Shown: positions 1-8,779, numbered from the stretch's first letter. The stretch is 64,000 nt of DNA from AV69 sp963742315 (GCA_963742315.1 CAVULE010000003.1:62001-126000), one strand, 5' to 3'. Numbers and translations: made by a program. The notes: generated by a model not told the origin, from the sequence alone.

Positions 1-1
1 A

Positions 2-307
2 TTATCGCATCGGGTTTATTATCTCGATCCGAAACTTTACGCAGTCGGAAGTCGCGACAGTTCATTTCGCACTTTTTATTTCGAGCCGAAGATCGCGACC
101 AACAAAGTACGCGAGGACGCGGTGCATTTCATTGTTGGCTTTGAACATGAGAAACCGGCGGCTGATCGGCAGTGGAAATTCACACGTTGGGACTTGGTCG
201 ACCTCTCACATTTTCAGGTGAAACTGAAAGCGGAATTTCAGGGGAGCAATCGGGATATGTATCGGCCGGAAGCGATCGTCGCGACGAGTGGGAAGAAAGT
301 GGAGTAA
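2..307 (+). CDS. C-terminal part of an unrecognised protein (5' end outside window)
   Basis: The frame is open from the first bases of the window to a TAA at 305-307, so this is the last ~101 residues of a gene that starts upstream. The visible part is rich in aromatic and charged residues (for example YYLDPKLYAVGSRD and RTFYFEPK), shows no membrane segment, and reads like a soluble mixed alpha/beta or beta-rich domain. I do not recognise the family. It is separated from ribBA by about 210 bp holding one copy of a dispersed repeat, so it is probably not in the same operon. Confidence 0.5.
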   Translation, partial: LSHRVYYLDPKLYAVGSRDSSFRTFYFEPKIATNKVREDAVHFIVGFEHEKPAADRQWKFTRWDLVDLSHFQVKLKAEFQGSNRDMYRPEAIVATSGKKVE

Positions 308-370
308 TGGAGTGGCGGAGTAATGGTTGCCTCCGCAGAGCGTCGCCCTACCGAGGATCGTTGCGATTTG

Positions 371-403
371 TCATCCCGAATCGCGAAGACGATGAGGGAC
401 CCC
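371..403. repeat. Dispersed intergenic repeat, TCATCCCGA...GAGGGACC type
   Basis: A short element beginning TCATCCCGAATCGCG and ending GATGAGGGACC. Related copies lie at 2701-2796 (inverted pair), 3676-3704, 23683-23718 with an inverted partner at 23770-23800, and weaker ones near 43310 and 59027. The remainder of the 308-520 gap shows no gene, and no FMN riboswitch core was recognised upstream of ribBA. Confidence 0.5.
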
Positions 404-520
404 ACAATTGCGGATTAAGACCGCGCCAAATCTTCCGTATTCCGAGGACGATCTGGAGAGCGCCTTTCCGAACGGACTAAAGGTTGCCGTAAGCGACCTG
501 TGGCCTAATAGTTAACTCTT

Positions 521-1744
521 GTGATTTCGCAAATAACAACCCCCGAAACATTCGAGTTCGACGCGGTGGACGACGTCGTCACCGACGTCGCGGCGGGGAA
601 AATCGTGATTGTGACAGATGACGCCGACCGCGAGAACGAAGGCGACCTGGTGATGGCAGCGGAAAAGGCGACCGCGGGATCAGTGAACTTCATGGCCATG
701 CATGGTCGCGGCTTGATTTGCGTTCCCATTTCGAACGGGCGCGCGGAACAGTTGGGTCTGAAGCGCATGGTCGCGGAAAATCGCGAAATGTATTCGACCG
801 ATTTCACCGTCTCAGTCGATGCCGCGGACGGCGTGACGACCGGCATCAGCGCGCACGATCGGGCACGAACTATTCAGGTCATCGCCAATCCCATTTCCGA
901 GCCGAATGATCTCGTGCAACCCGGCCATGTCTTTCCTTTGCGAGCAAAAGACGGCGGCGTCTTGCGCCGCGCTGGTCACACCGAAGCGGCAGTTGATCTG
1001 GCCACCATGGCCGGACTGCAGCCGGCCGGGGTGCTCTGCGAAATTCTGCATGACGACGGCACGATGGCGCGTTTGCCGGAGTTGATGCGGTTTCGCAAAA
1101 AACACCGCCTCCGCATTTGCACCATTCAGAGTCTGATCGCGCATCGTCGGGTCCGCGAAAAATTAGTCGAGCGCGAACAAATCGTGAAAATGCCGACGGA
1201 TTACGGCGATTTCGATTTGCATCTTTATCGTTCGAAACTGGATGGTTCACATCACCTCGCTCTGGTCAAAGGCACGATTTCGCCGAATAAACCAACGCTG
1301 GTGCGAGTGCACAGCGAATGCCTCACCGGCGATGTTTTTGGTTCGCGACGCTGCGATTGCGGGAATCAGTTACACGCGGCCTTGCGCCAGATCTCGGAGG
1401 AAGGTGATGGCGTCCTTGTTTACATGCGGCAGGAAGGGCGCGGGATTGGGTTGGCAGCCAAAATTCACGCCTACAAATTACAGGAAGAGGGCCTTGATAC
1501 GGTGGAAGCGAACGCCAAGCTTGGCTTCCCGATGGATCTGCGCGATTATGGGTTGGGTGCACAAATTTTATTCGATCTCGGTGTGCGACAATTTCGTTTT
1601 CTGACGAATAACCCCAAGAAAGTGGTCGGACTGGAAGGCTACGGAATTCAAATGATCGAACAGGTGCCGATTCGCAGCCCGGCCAATCCGCACAACAAAA
1701 AATATCTCGAAACCAAAAAACAGAAAATGGGCCACTTATTATGA
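521..1744 (+). CDS. ribBA: Bifunctional 3,4-dihydroxy-2-butanone-4-phosphate synthase / GTP cyclohydrolase II
   Basis: This cytoplasmic enzyme catalyses both entry reactions of riboflavin synthesis: ribulose 5-phosphate to the four-carbon unit, and GTP to the diaminopyrimidine. Residues ~10-205 form the RibB domain, with the acidic motif DDADRENEGD at ~35-44. The RibA half (~210-407) carries the zinc-binding cysteines in CLTGDVFGSRRCDCGNQ (~267-283), then RQEGRGIGL and a C-terminal LTNNPKK. The 407-residue length is normal for the fusion. The start is a GTG at 521; no better ATG lies upstream. The stop overlaps the ATG of ribH by 4 bp (ATGA), indicating translational coupling. Confidence 0.96.
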   Translation: MISQITTPETFEFDAVDDVVTDVAAGKIVIVTDDADRENEGDLVMAAEKATAGSVNFMAMHGRGLICVPISNGRAEQLGLKRMVAENREMYSTDFTVSVDAADGVTTGISAHDRARTIQVIANPISEPNDLVQPGHVFPLRAKDGGVLRRAGHTEAAVDLATMAGLQPAGVLCEILHDDGTMARLPELMRFRKKHRLRICTIQSLIAHRRVREKLVEREQIVKMPTDYGDFDLHLYRSKLDGSHHLALVKGTISPNKPTLVRVHSECLTGDVFGSRRCDCGNQLHAALRQISEEGDGVLVYMRQEGRGIGLAAKIHAYKLQEEGLDTVEANAKLGFPMDLRDYGLGAQILFDLGVRQFRFLTNNPKKVVGLEGYGIQMIEQVPIRSPANPHNKKYLETKKQKMGHLL

Positions 1745-2241
1745 GCGGACCCGCCGCTAATCCTCGCGTGTCGCAGTTTGTTCCGCCGCGACCGCGCGTC
1801 GTTGCGGCCAAGCACATCTTTGCCATTGTGGCCAGTCAATTCAATCCGTCCTACGTGGAGGGATTGATCGATCACGCCACCCGAGACTTACAAACGCCGT
1901 TGGCGAAGGTGGCGCTCCATCGAGTGCCAGGTGCATTTGAAATTCCGATCGTGGTGCGCGAGCTGGCCCAACAAAAAAAGGCGGACGTAATCCTCGCCCT
2001 CGGCGTCATTTTAAAGGGAAAGACCAATCACGCGGACAATCTGTCCCGTTCCGTCACTGACGCCCTCCAGCGGATCGCGCTGGATTATGGCGTTCCGGTC
2101 ATCAACTGCGTTCATACTTTTGCTGACGAACTGGACGCGCGCGAGCGTTGTCTTGAAGAAAAAATCAATCGCGGCACCGAGGCCGCGCGCGCGGCGATCG
2201 AAATCGCCAATGTGATGTCGGACCTGCGCACCCGACCGTAG
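1741..2241 (+). CDS. ribH: 6,7-dimethyl-8-ribityllumazine synthase
   Basis: RibH condenses the products of the two RibBA-dependent branches into lumazine, the direct precursor of riboflavin, and usually assembles into pentamers or 60-mer capsids. Family motifs are visible: FAIVASQFNPSYV near residue 28, VPGAFEIPIVVREL (~61-74), ALGVILKGKTNHAD (the phosphate-binding and catalytic region, here KGKTNH in place of the common RGET.H) and the C-terminal NRGTEAARAAIEIANVM. The length of 166 aa is typical. It overlaps ribBA by 4 bp and is followed after 2 bp by nusB, the common ribH-nusB pairing. Confidence 0.95.
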   Translation: MSGPAANPRVSQFVPPRPRVVAAKHIFAIVASQFNPSYVEGLIDHATRDLQTPLAKVALHRVPGAFEIPIVVRELAQQKKADVILALGVILKGKTNHADNLSRSVTDALQRIALDYGVPVINCVHTFADELDARERCLEEKINRGTEAARAAIEIANVMSDLRTRP

Positions 2242-2243
2242 CA

Positions 2244-2687
2244 ATGGGCCGGCGGCGAGAGGCGCGCCAGGCAGCGCTGCAATATCATTTCTGGCGCGAC
2301 ATGCAGCACGGCGATAGCCCGGAAAAAATAGAAGATTTCTGGGAATTTCTTCCAAGCAAACCGCGCGTCCGCGAATTTGCCCAGCCGCTTATTGATGGAA
2401 TGAATGCGCATCTGGCGGAAATCGACGAACGCATTCGGCGATATGCCGAGAATTACGAGTTTCGTCGTATCGCCGCGGTTGATCGCAATGTTCTGCGCCT
2501 GGCCATTTATGAAATGTTATTTCGGGACGACATTCCACCTGTCGTCTCCATTAACGAAGCAATCGAGCTTGCGAAAAAATTCGGTGGGGCGGAATCGGGG
2601 CGTTTCGTCAACGGGATTCTCGACCGGGTCCGGAAAGAACTGACACGACCGGCACGCCAAGCGGTGGTGAAGAGCAGCGCAGAATAG
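2244..2687 (+). CDS. nusB: Transcription antitermination factor NusB
   Basis: This is a small all-helical protein that binds boxA RNA with NusE (S10) and supports rRNA transcription antitermination. The 147-residue sequence begins MGRRREARQAALQ, the usual NusB opening, and carries the family's C-terminal signature VSINEAIELAKKFG...RFVNGILDRV at ~93-122. It starts 2 bp after the ribH stop, so it is co-transcribed with the riboflavin genes, an arrangement frequent in many phyla. The next gene, ftsY, is separated by about 120 bp that hold an inverted repeat. Confidence 0.94.
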   Translation: MGRRREARQAALQYHFWRDMQHGDSPEKIEDFWEFLPSKPRVREFAQPLIDGMNAHLAEIDERIRRYAENYEFRRIAAVDRNVLRLAIYEMLFRDDIPPVVSINEAIELAKKFGGAESGRFVNGILDRVRKELTRPARQAVVKSSAE

Positions 2688-2700
2688 CGATCGGATATTT

Positions 2701-2796
2701 CGTCAACCCGAGCGGAGCGCAGCGTAGTCGAGGGATCCCGTTAACTTACCTTAAAGCTTGCGCAGCGGGATCCCTCGGCTTTCGCTCGGGATGACG
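2701..2796. repeat. Head-to-head pair of dispersed repeats between nusB and ftsY
   Basis: One copy reads CCCGAGCGGAGCG...CGAGGGATCCC (2707-2739). An inverted copy, GCGGGATCCCTCGGC...CTCGGGATGACG, follows at 2765-2796. Together the arms could form a long hairpin in the transcript between nusB and ftsY, so the element may act as a terminator or processing site. It belongs to the family also seen at 371, 3676 and 23683. Confidence 0.6.
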
Positions 2797-2807
2797 ACAT
2801 TCGCGGA

Positions 2808-3656
2808 ATGAAATTTTTCAAAAACATCATCGAGAAATTTGCCGGTAAACCGGTCGATTGGGACGAGCTGGAAGAAGCGCTGATTCGCTCGGACATCGGA
2901 GTGCCCATGACGCTGCGGATAGTGAAGCAGCTTCAGGAACGCGACAGGGCCAGCCGGATTACGGCAAATGACATCAGCGAAGTGGCACAGGAAGAGATTG
3001 GTCGCGTTCTTCCAATCAATCCCCCACCCATTCGTCCTCTCCCGGCTCATCCAAAAGTCTTTTTGATCGTTGGCGTCAACGGAACCGGCAAGACAACCTC
3101 CACCGCCAAGCTGGCACATCTTTTCAAAACGAAACGCCACACGGTTTTATTGGCGGCAGCCGATACTTTTCGGGCGGCGGCAATCGAACAATTAGGGATT
3201 TGGGCAGAGCGAGTTGGCGTCGAAATGATTCGCGGACAATACAACGCCGATCCAGCTGCGCTTTGCTATGAGGCGTATGAAGCGGCGGACAAACGCGATA
3301 TCGAGTTTCTGATTTGTGACACCGCCGGCCGGCTCCACACGAAATCGAATCTGATGGGCGAACTTGCCAAAGTAAAACGCAGCCTGTCAAAACACGATCC
3401 GAATGCGCCGCATGAAATCCTGCTGGTGGTCGACGCGACTACGGGCAGCAACGCACTCGCGCAAGCGAAACAATTTCACGAAGCGATCGGATTGACCGGA
3501 CTGATCGTGACCAAACTCGACGGCAGCGGCAAAGGCGGAGTGGTTGTCGCAATTCAAGATGAACTTGGAATTCCGACGCGCTTTGTCGGAACAGGCGAGA
3601 AACTAGAGGATTTTAAGGAATTCAATGGGCGCGATTTCATCGCCAACATGATTTGA
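2808..3656 (+). CDS. ftsY: Signal recognition particle receptor FtsY (NG domain only)
   Basis: FtsY is the SRP receptor GTPase that docks ribosome-SRP complexes at the inner membrane. The protein has an N helical domain (~1-75) and a G domain with GVNGTGKTTSTAKLA (P-loop, ~88-102), DTFRAAA, DTAGR (~171-175), TKLDGSGKGG (~235-244) and the closing GTGEKLEDFKEF. At 282 aa it lacks the long acidic A domain of E. coli FtsY, as is common outside Gammaproteobacteria. The ATG at 2808 lies immediately after the inverted repeat. No ffh or secretion gene is adjacent. Confidence 0.95.
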   Translation: MKFFKNIIEKFAGKPVDWDELEEALIRSDIGVPMTLRIVKQLQERDRASRITANDISEVAQEEIGRVLPINPPPIRPLPAHPKVFLIVGVNGTGKTTSTAKLAHLFKTKRHTVLLAAADTFRAAAIEQLGIWAERVGVEMIRGQYNADPAALCYEAYEAADKRDIEFLICDTAGRLHTKSNLMGELAKVKRSLSKHDPNAPHEILLVVDATTGSNALAQAKQFHEAIGLTGLIVTKLDGSGKGGVVVAIQDELGIPTRFVGTGEKLEDFKEFNGRDFIANMI

Positions 3657-3675
3657 GCTCAGCCGCGACAACACT

Positions 3676-3704
3676 CGGTCATCCGAGCGGAGCGAGGAAC
3701 CTCA
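3676..3704. repeat. Dispersed intergenic repeat copy after ftsY
   Basis: The element GGTCATCCGAGCGGAGCGAG followed by GAACCTCAC is a single copy of the family described at 371 and 2701. It lies in the 137-bp gap between ftsY and the MFS gene, which otherwise shows nothing recognisable. Confidence 0.45.
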
Positions 3705-3793
3705 CACTTGGTCACGCCCTTTCGGACAATCGCGAGAAGCATTCCATGCAGCAAACAGGGACTTTTGCCTTAAATATGCTTTGATCTAAAGGC

Positions 3794-5314
3794 GTGGCGC
3801 AGATCACTCCGCCGACTCCGGCTTTGGAAGAACCACTTGGGCCTGTTGAAACGGGCGGACTGCGAGGATTTGTGGCGAAGTTCACCGTCCTCAAAGGCGC
3901 ACAACGGGAGCTTTGGCTGACCTTCGCCATAAAGCTACTCATCATCTGCGCCTATTCGATTACCAATAAGACGTTGATTTTATGGCTCTCGTCGGACCTT
4001 GGGTTCAGTGATCAAGCAGCGGGAGCCTTAGTCGGCTGGGTCTGGGCGCCGGCGATGACAGTGTTCACGCTGCTGGCCGGCTCGCTCACCGATGCGCTTG
4101 GCCTTCGGCGAACTTTTTTCCTCGGTGTCACTATCTGCCTCATGGCGCGCACAGTGATGGTCTTCACGACGGTGAAATGGTTGGCGCTGGCCGGCGGCTT
4201 ATTTCCGTTAGTGATCGGCGAAGCGTTGGGCACGCCGGTATTAATCGCCGCGGCGCGACGATATTCGACCACGCGACAACGTTCGATCTCCTTCTCGATG
4301 ATCTATATGGTGATGAATGTTGGCTATCTAATTGCTGGCACCATTTTCGACTACGTGCGCCATTCGTTAGGCGAGTATGGTTATCTAAATCTCCTTGGAT
4401 TACACATAACGACGTATCGCACGCTTTTCCTCGCGAGCCTCGGTTTCGAGGTTCTGCTTTTTCCGACAATTTATTTTCTGCGCCGAGGAGCTGAGGTGAC
4501 AGACGAAGGCATTAGATTCAACGCCGAGCCGGTGAGGCACGCCACGGGCGCGCTCTGGAACCGCATCTGGCTAACCGTTCGCGACAGCGCCATCGATACT
4601 GTCGCGCTATTTAAGCGGCTACTCGGTCAGTCCGGTTTTTATCGGCTTCTTGCTTTTCTTCTCTTGATTGGATTTCTGAAGCTGATCTTCCTACAGATGG
4701 ACTACGTATTTCCAAAATTCGGTATCCGCGAGTTAGGGAATGGCGCTCCGATCGGTCACCTGTCGAATATCAATTATATTCTCATCATCATTCTGGTGCC
4801 AGTCATTGGCGCGCTAACGCAAGAGTATTCCGCCTACAGAATGGTGGTCGTAGGGGGGGCGATTTGCGCCGCATCTGTTTTTGTTATGGCTTTACCGACG
4901 ATGTGGTTTCAACGACCCGCTCAAGGTTTCATTGGGCAATGGATTGGTCACGGTTATCTGGGAGTGCAGGGAAGCATTCACCCATACTACGTAATGATCG
5001 CAATCTACATATCGATCTTCTCAATCGGCGAAGCTTTTTATTCGCCGCGCGTATACGAGTATGCCGCGGCCATAGCTCCCAAGGGCCAGGAAGCTTCCTA
5101 TGGCGCCCTCTCCTACATTCCATTCCTTATCGGAAAACTCCTCGTTGGAACCGGAGGCTGGTTGCTAGCTGCCTTTTGCCCAGCACAAGGTCCACGAAAC
5201 TCCGGGAGGATGTGGCTGATCTTTGCACTGGCGGCATCGATCGCGCCGATTGGATTGGTTGCGCTACGGCGCTACATTCGCGTGCCCGAGGCGGGACGTG
5301 AACAGACGAGCTGA
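3794..5314 (+). CDS. Major facilitator superfamily transporter
   Basis: A 506-residue integral membrane protein with about twelve hydrophobic segments, preceded by a ~45-residue soluble N-terminus. Between the second and third segments it has the MFS loop-like sequence GSLTDALGLRRTFFLG. A second cytoplasmic-loop equivalent, RRYSTTRQRSISFSM, follows in the N-half. A hydrophilic linker at ~235-275 separates the two halves. The substrate cannot be read from the sequence; oligopeptide/POT-like or sugar-phosphate carriers are possible. The GTG at 3794 is used because no in-frame ATG precedes the first membrane segment. Only 25 bp separate it from msrB, so the two may be co-transcribed. Confidence 0.8.
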   Translation: MAQITPPTPALEEPLGPVETGGLRGFVAKFTVLKGAQRELWLTFAIKLLIICAYSITNKTLILWLSSDLGFSDQAAGALVGWVWAPAMTVFTLLAGSLTDALGLRRTFFLGVTICLMARTVMVFTTVKWLALAGGLFPLVIGEALGTPVLIAAARRYSTTRQRSISFSMIYMVMNVGYLIAGTIFDYVRHSLGEYGYLNLLGLHITTYRTLFLASLGFEVLLFPTIYFLRRGAEVTDEGIRFNAEPVRHATGALWNRIWLTVRDSAIDTVALFKRLLGQSGFYRLLAFLLLIGFLKLIFLQMDYVFPKFGIRELGNGAPIGHLSNINYILIIILVPVIGALTQEYSAYRMVVVGGAICAASVFVMALPTMWFQRPAQGFIGQWIGHGYLGVQGSIHPYYVMIAIYISIFSIGEAFYSPRVYEYAAAIAPKGQEASYGALSYIPFLIGKLLVGTGGWLLAAFCPAQGPRNSGRMWLIFALAASIAPIGLVALRRYIRVPEAGREQTS

Positions 5315-5339
5315 TCGAGCTGTCTAACGTTCGTTCGCC

Positions 5340-5963
5340 ATGATCAACTTACCTAAACGACCGGCGCCACGCTCGCGTTTTCTGCTCGTCTTTTGCGTGA
5401 TGGTTCTGATGGGGTTGCTCGGCGCGCAGATGTTTTTAAACCGTGCCGGCGCACAAAAACAGGAGGAGAAAAAAGTGCAAACAACTACTGATCCATCATC
5501 CAGCGTTGCACCAGCAGCGACAACAAAGCCTACTGACAAAGAGTTAAAGCAGAAGCTGACGCCGGAGCAATACTACGTGACACAGAAATGTGGCACCGAG
5601 CCCCCGTTCAACAACGCCTACTGGAACAATCACACGCCAGGGATTTACGTCGATGTCGTCACCGGTGAACCGCTTTTCACTTCGCTCGACAAATTCGATA
5701 GCGGAAGCGGCTGGCCCAGTTTCACCAAACCGATCGCCAAAGAAAAGGTCGTCGAGAAATCCGATCGCACCCTGGGAATGGATCGGACCGAAGTCCGCGG
5801 CGCGAAAAGCGATGCCCATCTCGGCCATGTCTTTGACGATGGGCCCGGTCCAAATGGACTGCGCTACTGCGTCAATTCTGCCGCCCTCCGTTTCATACCG
5901 GTCGAGAAATTAAAAGAAGAAGGTTACAGCCAATTTCTGCCGCTGTTCGCGGGGAAGAAATAA
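5340..5963 (+). CDS. msrB: Peptide-methionine (R)-S-oxide reductase, exported or membrane-anchored
   Basis: MsrB reduces the R epimer of methionine sulfoxide in oxidised proteins. The 207-aa protein has an N-terminal hydrophobic segment (~14-32) that should export or anchor it, a Thr/Pro/Ala-rich linker, and an MsrB domain from ~65. Visible motifs are FDSGSGWPSF, SDAHLGHVF and RYCVNSAALRF; the Cys of RYCVNS is the catalytic residue. The zinc-binding CxxC pairs of the classical form are absent (YVDVVTGEPLF in their place), as in PilB-type MsrB domains. The Cys in QKCGTEPPF is a candidate resolving residue. A paralogue without the catalytic Cys lies at 24518-25108. Confidence 0.92.
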   Translation: MINLPKRPAPRSRFLLVFCVMVLMGLLGAQMFLNRAGAQKQEEKKVQTTTDPSSSVAPAATTKPTDKELKQKLTPEQYYVTQKCGTEPPFNNAYWNNHTPGIYVDVVTGEPLFTSLDKFDSGSGWPSFTKPIAKEKVVEKSDRTLGMDRTEVRGAKSDAHLGHVFDDGPGPNGLRYCVNSAALRFIPVEKLKEEGYSQFLPLFAGKK

Positions 5964-5991
5964 GGTCTGCCGGGGTTCAGCCGCACACTCC

Positions 5992-7536
5992 TCAGCTTTC
6001 CGTGCCCATGCGAGTTGCGTTAACGAATTCCTCGGTCCGATGATCAATCTGCCGGCCCTGGCGTCCTCGATTTTCGTGAATGTAAAGCCTCTTGTGTTGC
6101 GCAGTGACAACCGAAGGCGGCGGCAGACTGATTTCGTATTTTACCCGCCGGCGGTGATCGGCGAGTTGGAGCTCGGGACGATACACGCTGTTGAACTTCC
6201 ACAGCATCCGGATGAAATTGGTTTGTCCGCGAAGCAATTTCCGGATGACAATTCCCGCGCACTGGCCCAGCGCCGCCCAGCCCAGATTTTTACGGGCGAG
6301 CACGCGCTGGCATTCCACAAGTTCCTTGTAAAATTCCGGTAGCGGCAACTTGGTCGGCAACACCGCGTGCTGGATGTCGAACAGCCGGTAGTCGCGGGTC
6401 GTAAGACGACGCGATTCGGTATGCCAGGTTTCCGTGCCGGGATAGGGCGTATTAATGCTGATATTAACGACCTCGGGAACTTCCAGGCACCAGTCACGCA
6501 CGACCTTGAAGCGTTCGCGGTCCCACGAGGGATCGGCAATGATGTTGACTGCAACGTTTATGTCGAGCGAGCGGGCATACTTGAGTGCTTCAAAATTTTT
6601 GGAGAGTGTGATGCGCTTTCGGTAACGCTTGAGCCCCTCCTCGTCGATTGCTTCAAGACCGAGGAACATGGTATTCAGGCCGAGTCGCTTCCAAAGTTCG
6701 AAGACCTTCTTGTTGCGCAAGAGCACATCGCCGCGCGTTTCGAGATAGTAACGTTTCCTGATTCCGCGGCGGGCAATCGCTTCGCCAAGCTGCATACCGT
6801 GCTCGGCTTGAATGAAGGCTACGTCGTCCACGATAAAAATTCCCGGCTCGCGGACTTGTGCCAGTTCCTCGACCGCGCGCTCCGGTGTCTTCACGCGGTA
6901 GTTGCGACCGTAGAACGTCCACGCACTGCAAAAGACACAGTCCCATGGACAGCCCCGGCTGAACTCGATGGACGCAGCCGGATCGAGCTGGCCTATGAAA
7001 TATTTCCGGCGATGCCGAACGATATCGCGCGCAGGCAAGAGATCATCCAGCGATTTCACGAAGGTTGGCGGCGGCCCGCGATGATCGAGTGTTACGCAGC
7101 CAGGCACCTCCCTCAGGTTCGCCCGATCTTTGGCGAGAGCATCCAGCAGGCTGGTGATCGCGGTTTCGCCTTCGCCAATCAGCACGCAATCCACAGCGCC
7201 CGCAGTGTGGCGCAAAATCTCCTCCGGAATGAACGAGACGCTGTGCCCCCCGACAGAGATAAAAGCAGTGGGCAATAAGGCGCGCGTGGCGCGGGCAAGA
7301 TCAATAATTTCTGGAACATTGGCGAGATAATTGACAGAGAATGCGATAACGTCCGGCCGCCAGCGTCGAATCAGATGGAAAAAGTTCCGGTGCGATTCGC
7401 ATTGCAAATCAATCAAACGGACCGAGTGGCCCGCCTCCCGGGCAGCTGCGGCGACAAGCTCAAGACCCAGCGGCTCAAGACGAAGATAAATCTTCGAATA
7501 CATCAAGCAACTCGGGTGAACTGCGAGTAATTTCAT
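5992..7536 (-). CDS. hpnR: B12-binding radical SAM protein, probable hopanoid C-3 methylase
   Basis: The 514-aa protein starts MKLLAVHPSCLMYSKI and has a cobalamin-binding Rossmann domain (~1-140, with VGGHSVSF and GEGE). A radical SAM core follows, with the cluster motif CPWDCVFC at ~197-204 (CxxxCxxC). The overall order matches class B radical SAM methylases. The opening LRLEPLGLELVA and the C-terminal layout recall HpnR, which methylates C-3 of the hopanoid A ring; that assignment is from memory of the family and is not proven here. No squalene-hopene cyclase or other hpn gene lies in the window, so it would be an isolated tailoring gene. It is convergent with msrB, 28 bp apart. Confidence 0.65.
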   Translation of the reverse strand: MKLLAVHPSCLMYSKIYLRLEPLGLELVAAAAREAGHSVRLIDLQCESHRNFFHLIRRWRPDVIAFSVNYLANVPEIIDLARATRALLPTAFISVGGHSVSFIPEEILRHTAGAVDCVLIGEGETAITSLLDALAKDRANLREVPGCVTLDHRGPPPTFVKSLDDLLPARDIVRHRRKYFIGQLDPAASIEFSRGCPWDCVFCSAWTFYGRNYRVKTPERAVEELAQVREPGIFIVDDVAFIQAEHGMQLGEAIARRGIRKRYYLETRGDVLLRNKKVFELWKRLGLNTMFLGLEAIDEEGLKRYRKRITLSKNFEALKYARSLDINVAVNIIADPSWDRERFKVVRDWCLEVPEVVNISINTPYPGTETWHTESRRLTTRDYRLFDIQHAVLPTKLPLPEFYKELVECQRVLARKNLGWAALGQCAGIVIRKLLRGQTNFIRMLWKFNSVYRPELQLADHRRRVKYEISLPPPSVVTAQHKRLYIHENRGRQGRQIDHRTEEFVNATRMGTES

Positions 7537-8050
7537 CTGCTTCGCACAGGTGTTGGTCTATTCGATTTTCCCAAAGACTGAAAGCACGTTGTTCTCTTCG
7601 CGCAACGACGGCGTTTGGCGATCAAAGAGCATTCCTCGCGCGGTGTGCGCGCGGGGAAAGTTTTCATAAAGCAATCCTACTGTAGGCTTCTTGTCATCCA
7701 AAACATACGATTTTTCTCAACAACCTGTCGCAATTTAGGCGAGAACTTGTTGTCAGAACAAAATCTGAATCGGGTACAGAGCCGTTTCCTCCCGGCGTCC
7801 AGTTTATTGCTGAACGCGGGAACGCGCGACCCTTTCCCCACGCGCCCCAAGCGCGCGCGATGATTCGTTCAGGGTTTGTTTTCTACGGCTCAAAAATTTG
7901 GCCGCAAAACTGCGCAACTCAGCGAAACGCTGCGCGAATCCGTTTACTCCGGATCCGCCTCTGAAAACAGGCCGCGCAACACCGCGGGTTAAGAAGCAGT
8001 TCTTCACTCGTCATTTGTTGGCGTCGTTTATGCTGCGCGTGAGCTGTTTC
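7537..8050. other. About 510 bp without a supported gene
   Basis: Between the start of the radical SAM gene and the next supported start I see only short open frames with unlikely composition. The segment 7650-7760 is locally AT-rich (CATACGATTTTTCTCAACAA) and could hold promoters for either flanking gene, but no clear -35/-10 pair stands out. A GC hairpin, CGCGCGGTGTGCGCGCGG, lies near 7637. Confidence 0.4.
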
Positions 8051-8530
8051 ATGGCTCTGTTTCCTGTCGATCGAGAGGTTCTGAACACTGCGTTTGGAAT
8101 GTCATCTGCCGCGAACGAACCGCTTAACCCGGATGCTGTTCGCTCCAAGCTCGGAGGAATTAATGAGGAGGACTTTTATGTTAGTCTCGAGATAATGGAA
8201 GTAGACGGCTTGATTGAAACGAGTCGCAAGCTCGCGAGGCGACCATCCAACTTTTGGGTTACCTTCCGAGGCGTCGTTAAACTGTTGGACGAGAATGGCC
8301 AAAGGCCTGCCATTCAAGCGGCAGTTGAAAAGGCCATCGTAGCGAAGCCGAACTCAACTTTGTCGGAAATCGCTGGAGCCGTCGCGCAACCTCCACTGAT
8401 CGTCGCAGCTATTGTCGAGACCCTCGAAAACCAGGGTGAGATCGATGTTCAACGTGGATTGGGTGTCGAACTTCAGATCAGCGGTGTCCACGCAGCGCTT
8501 CGTCGACGCGTTCAAGAAGCGTGCTCATAA
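8051..8530 (+). CDS. Small conserved-looking protein, possibly winged-helix
   Basis: This is a 159-aa hydrophilic protein when started at the ATG at 8051 (MALFPVDREVLNTAF). In-frame starts also exist at 8030 (ATG) and 7898 (TTG), but the extra N-terminal residues are basic and low in structure. The middle (EEDFYVSLEIMEVDGLIETS...FWVTFRGVVKLLDE) has the spacing of a helix-turn-helix plus wing. A second similar segment, STLSEIAGAVAQPPLIVAAIVETLENQGEID, suggests two winged-helix units. It might be a regulator, but no family is recognised. It stands alone, upstream of the oppositely oriented tRNA-Cys. Confidence 0.5.
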   Translation: MALFPVDREVLNTAFGMSSAANEPLNPDAVRSKLGGINEEDFYVSLEIMEVDGLIETSRKLARRPSNFWVTFRGVVKLLDENGQRPAIQAAVEKAIVAKPNSTLSEIAGAVAQPPLIVAAIVETLENQGEIDVQRGLGVELQISGVHAALRRRVQEACS

Positions 8531-8707
8531 AACCATTCCACGCGCGCGCGAAGGACCCACGCAGCCGATCATTCGCTTATTGTGCGGCTTACACTTTGGC
8601 GCACAGCATAGAGCAGCATTGAAACCATCAGATTTGTTGTGGCTTGTGTTGTGACTTAGCTAGTTCCAATGCGCGATTTAGATAAGTTCCTTAAGCTGTG
8701 TTATTTA

Positions 8708-8779
8708 AGGCGGGGGCGGGAATCGAACCCGCGAATAGCGGTTTTGCAGACCGCGACCTTACCACTTGGCTACCCCGCC
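8708..8779 (-). tRNA. tRNA-Cys (GCA)
   Basis: Read on the minus strand the sequence starts GGCGGGGTAGCCAAGTGG. It folds with a 7-bp acceptor stem GGCGGGG/CCCCGCC, an anticodon arm CGGTCTGCAAAACCG with anticodon GCA (8745-8747), and a T arm GCGGGTTCGATTCCCGC. The discriminator base is U and CCA is not encoded. The length of 72 nt fits tRNA-Cys. An open frame running through it from 8698 is coincidental. Confidence 0.95.

Noticed and set aside
308..520. FMN riboswitch upstream of ribBA
   Set aside because: I looked for the conserved RFN core elements and found none; the gap contains only a dispersed repeat.
6367..7278. 303-aa open frame on the plus strand opposite the radical SAM gene
   Set aside because: It lies antisense to the cluster-binding and core domains of the B12 radical SAM protein and shows no family motif.
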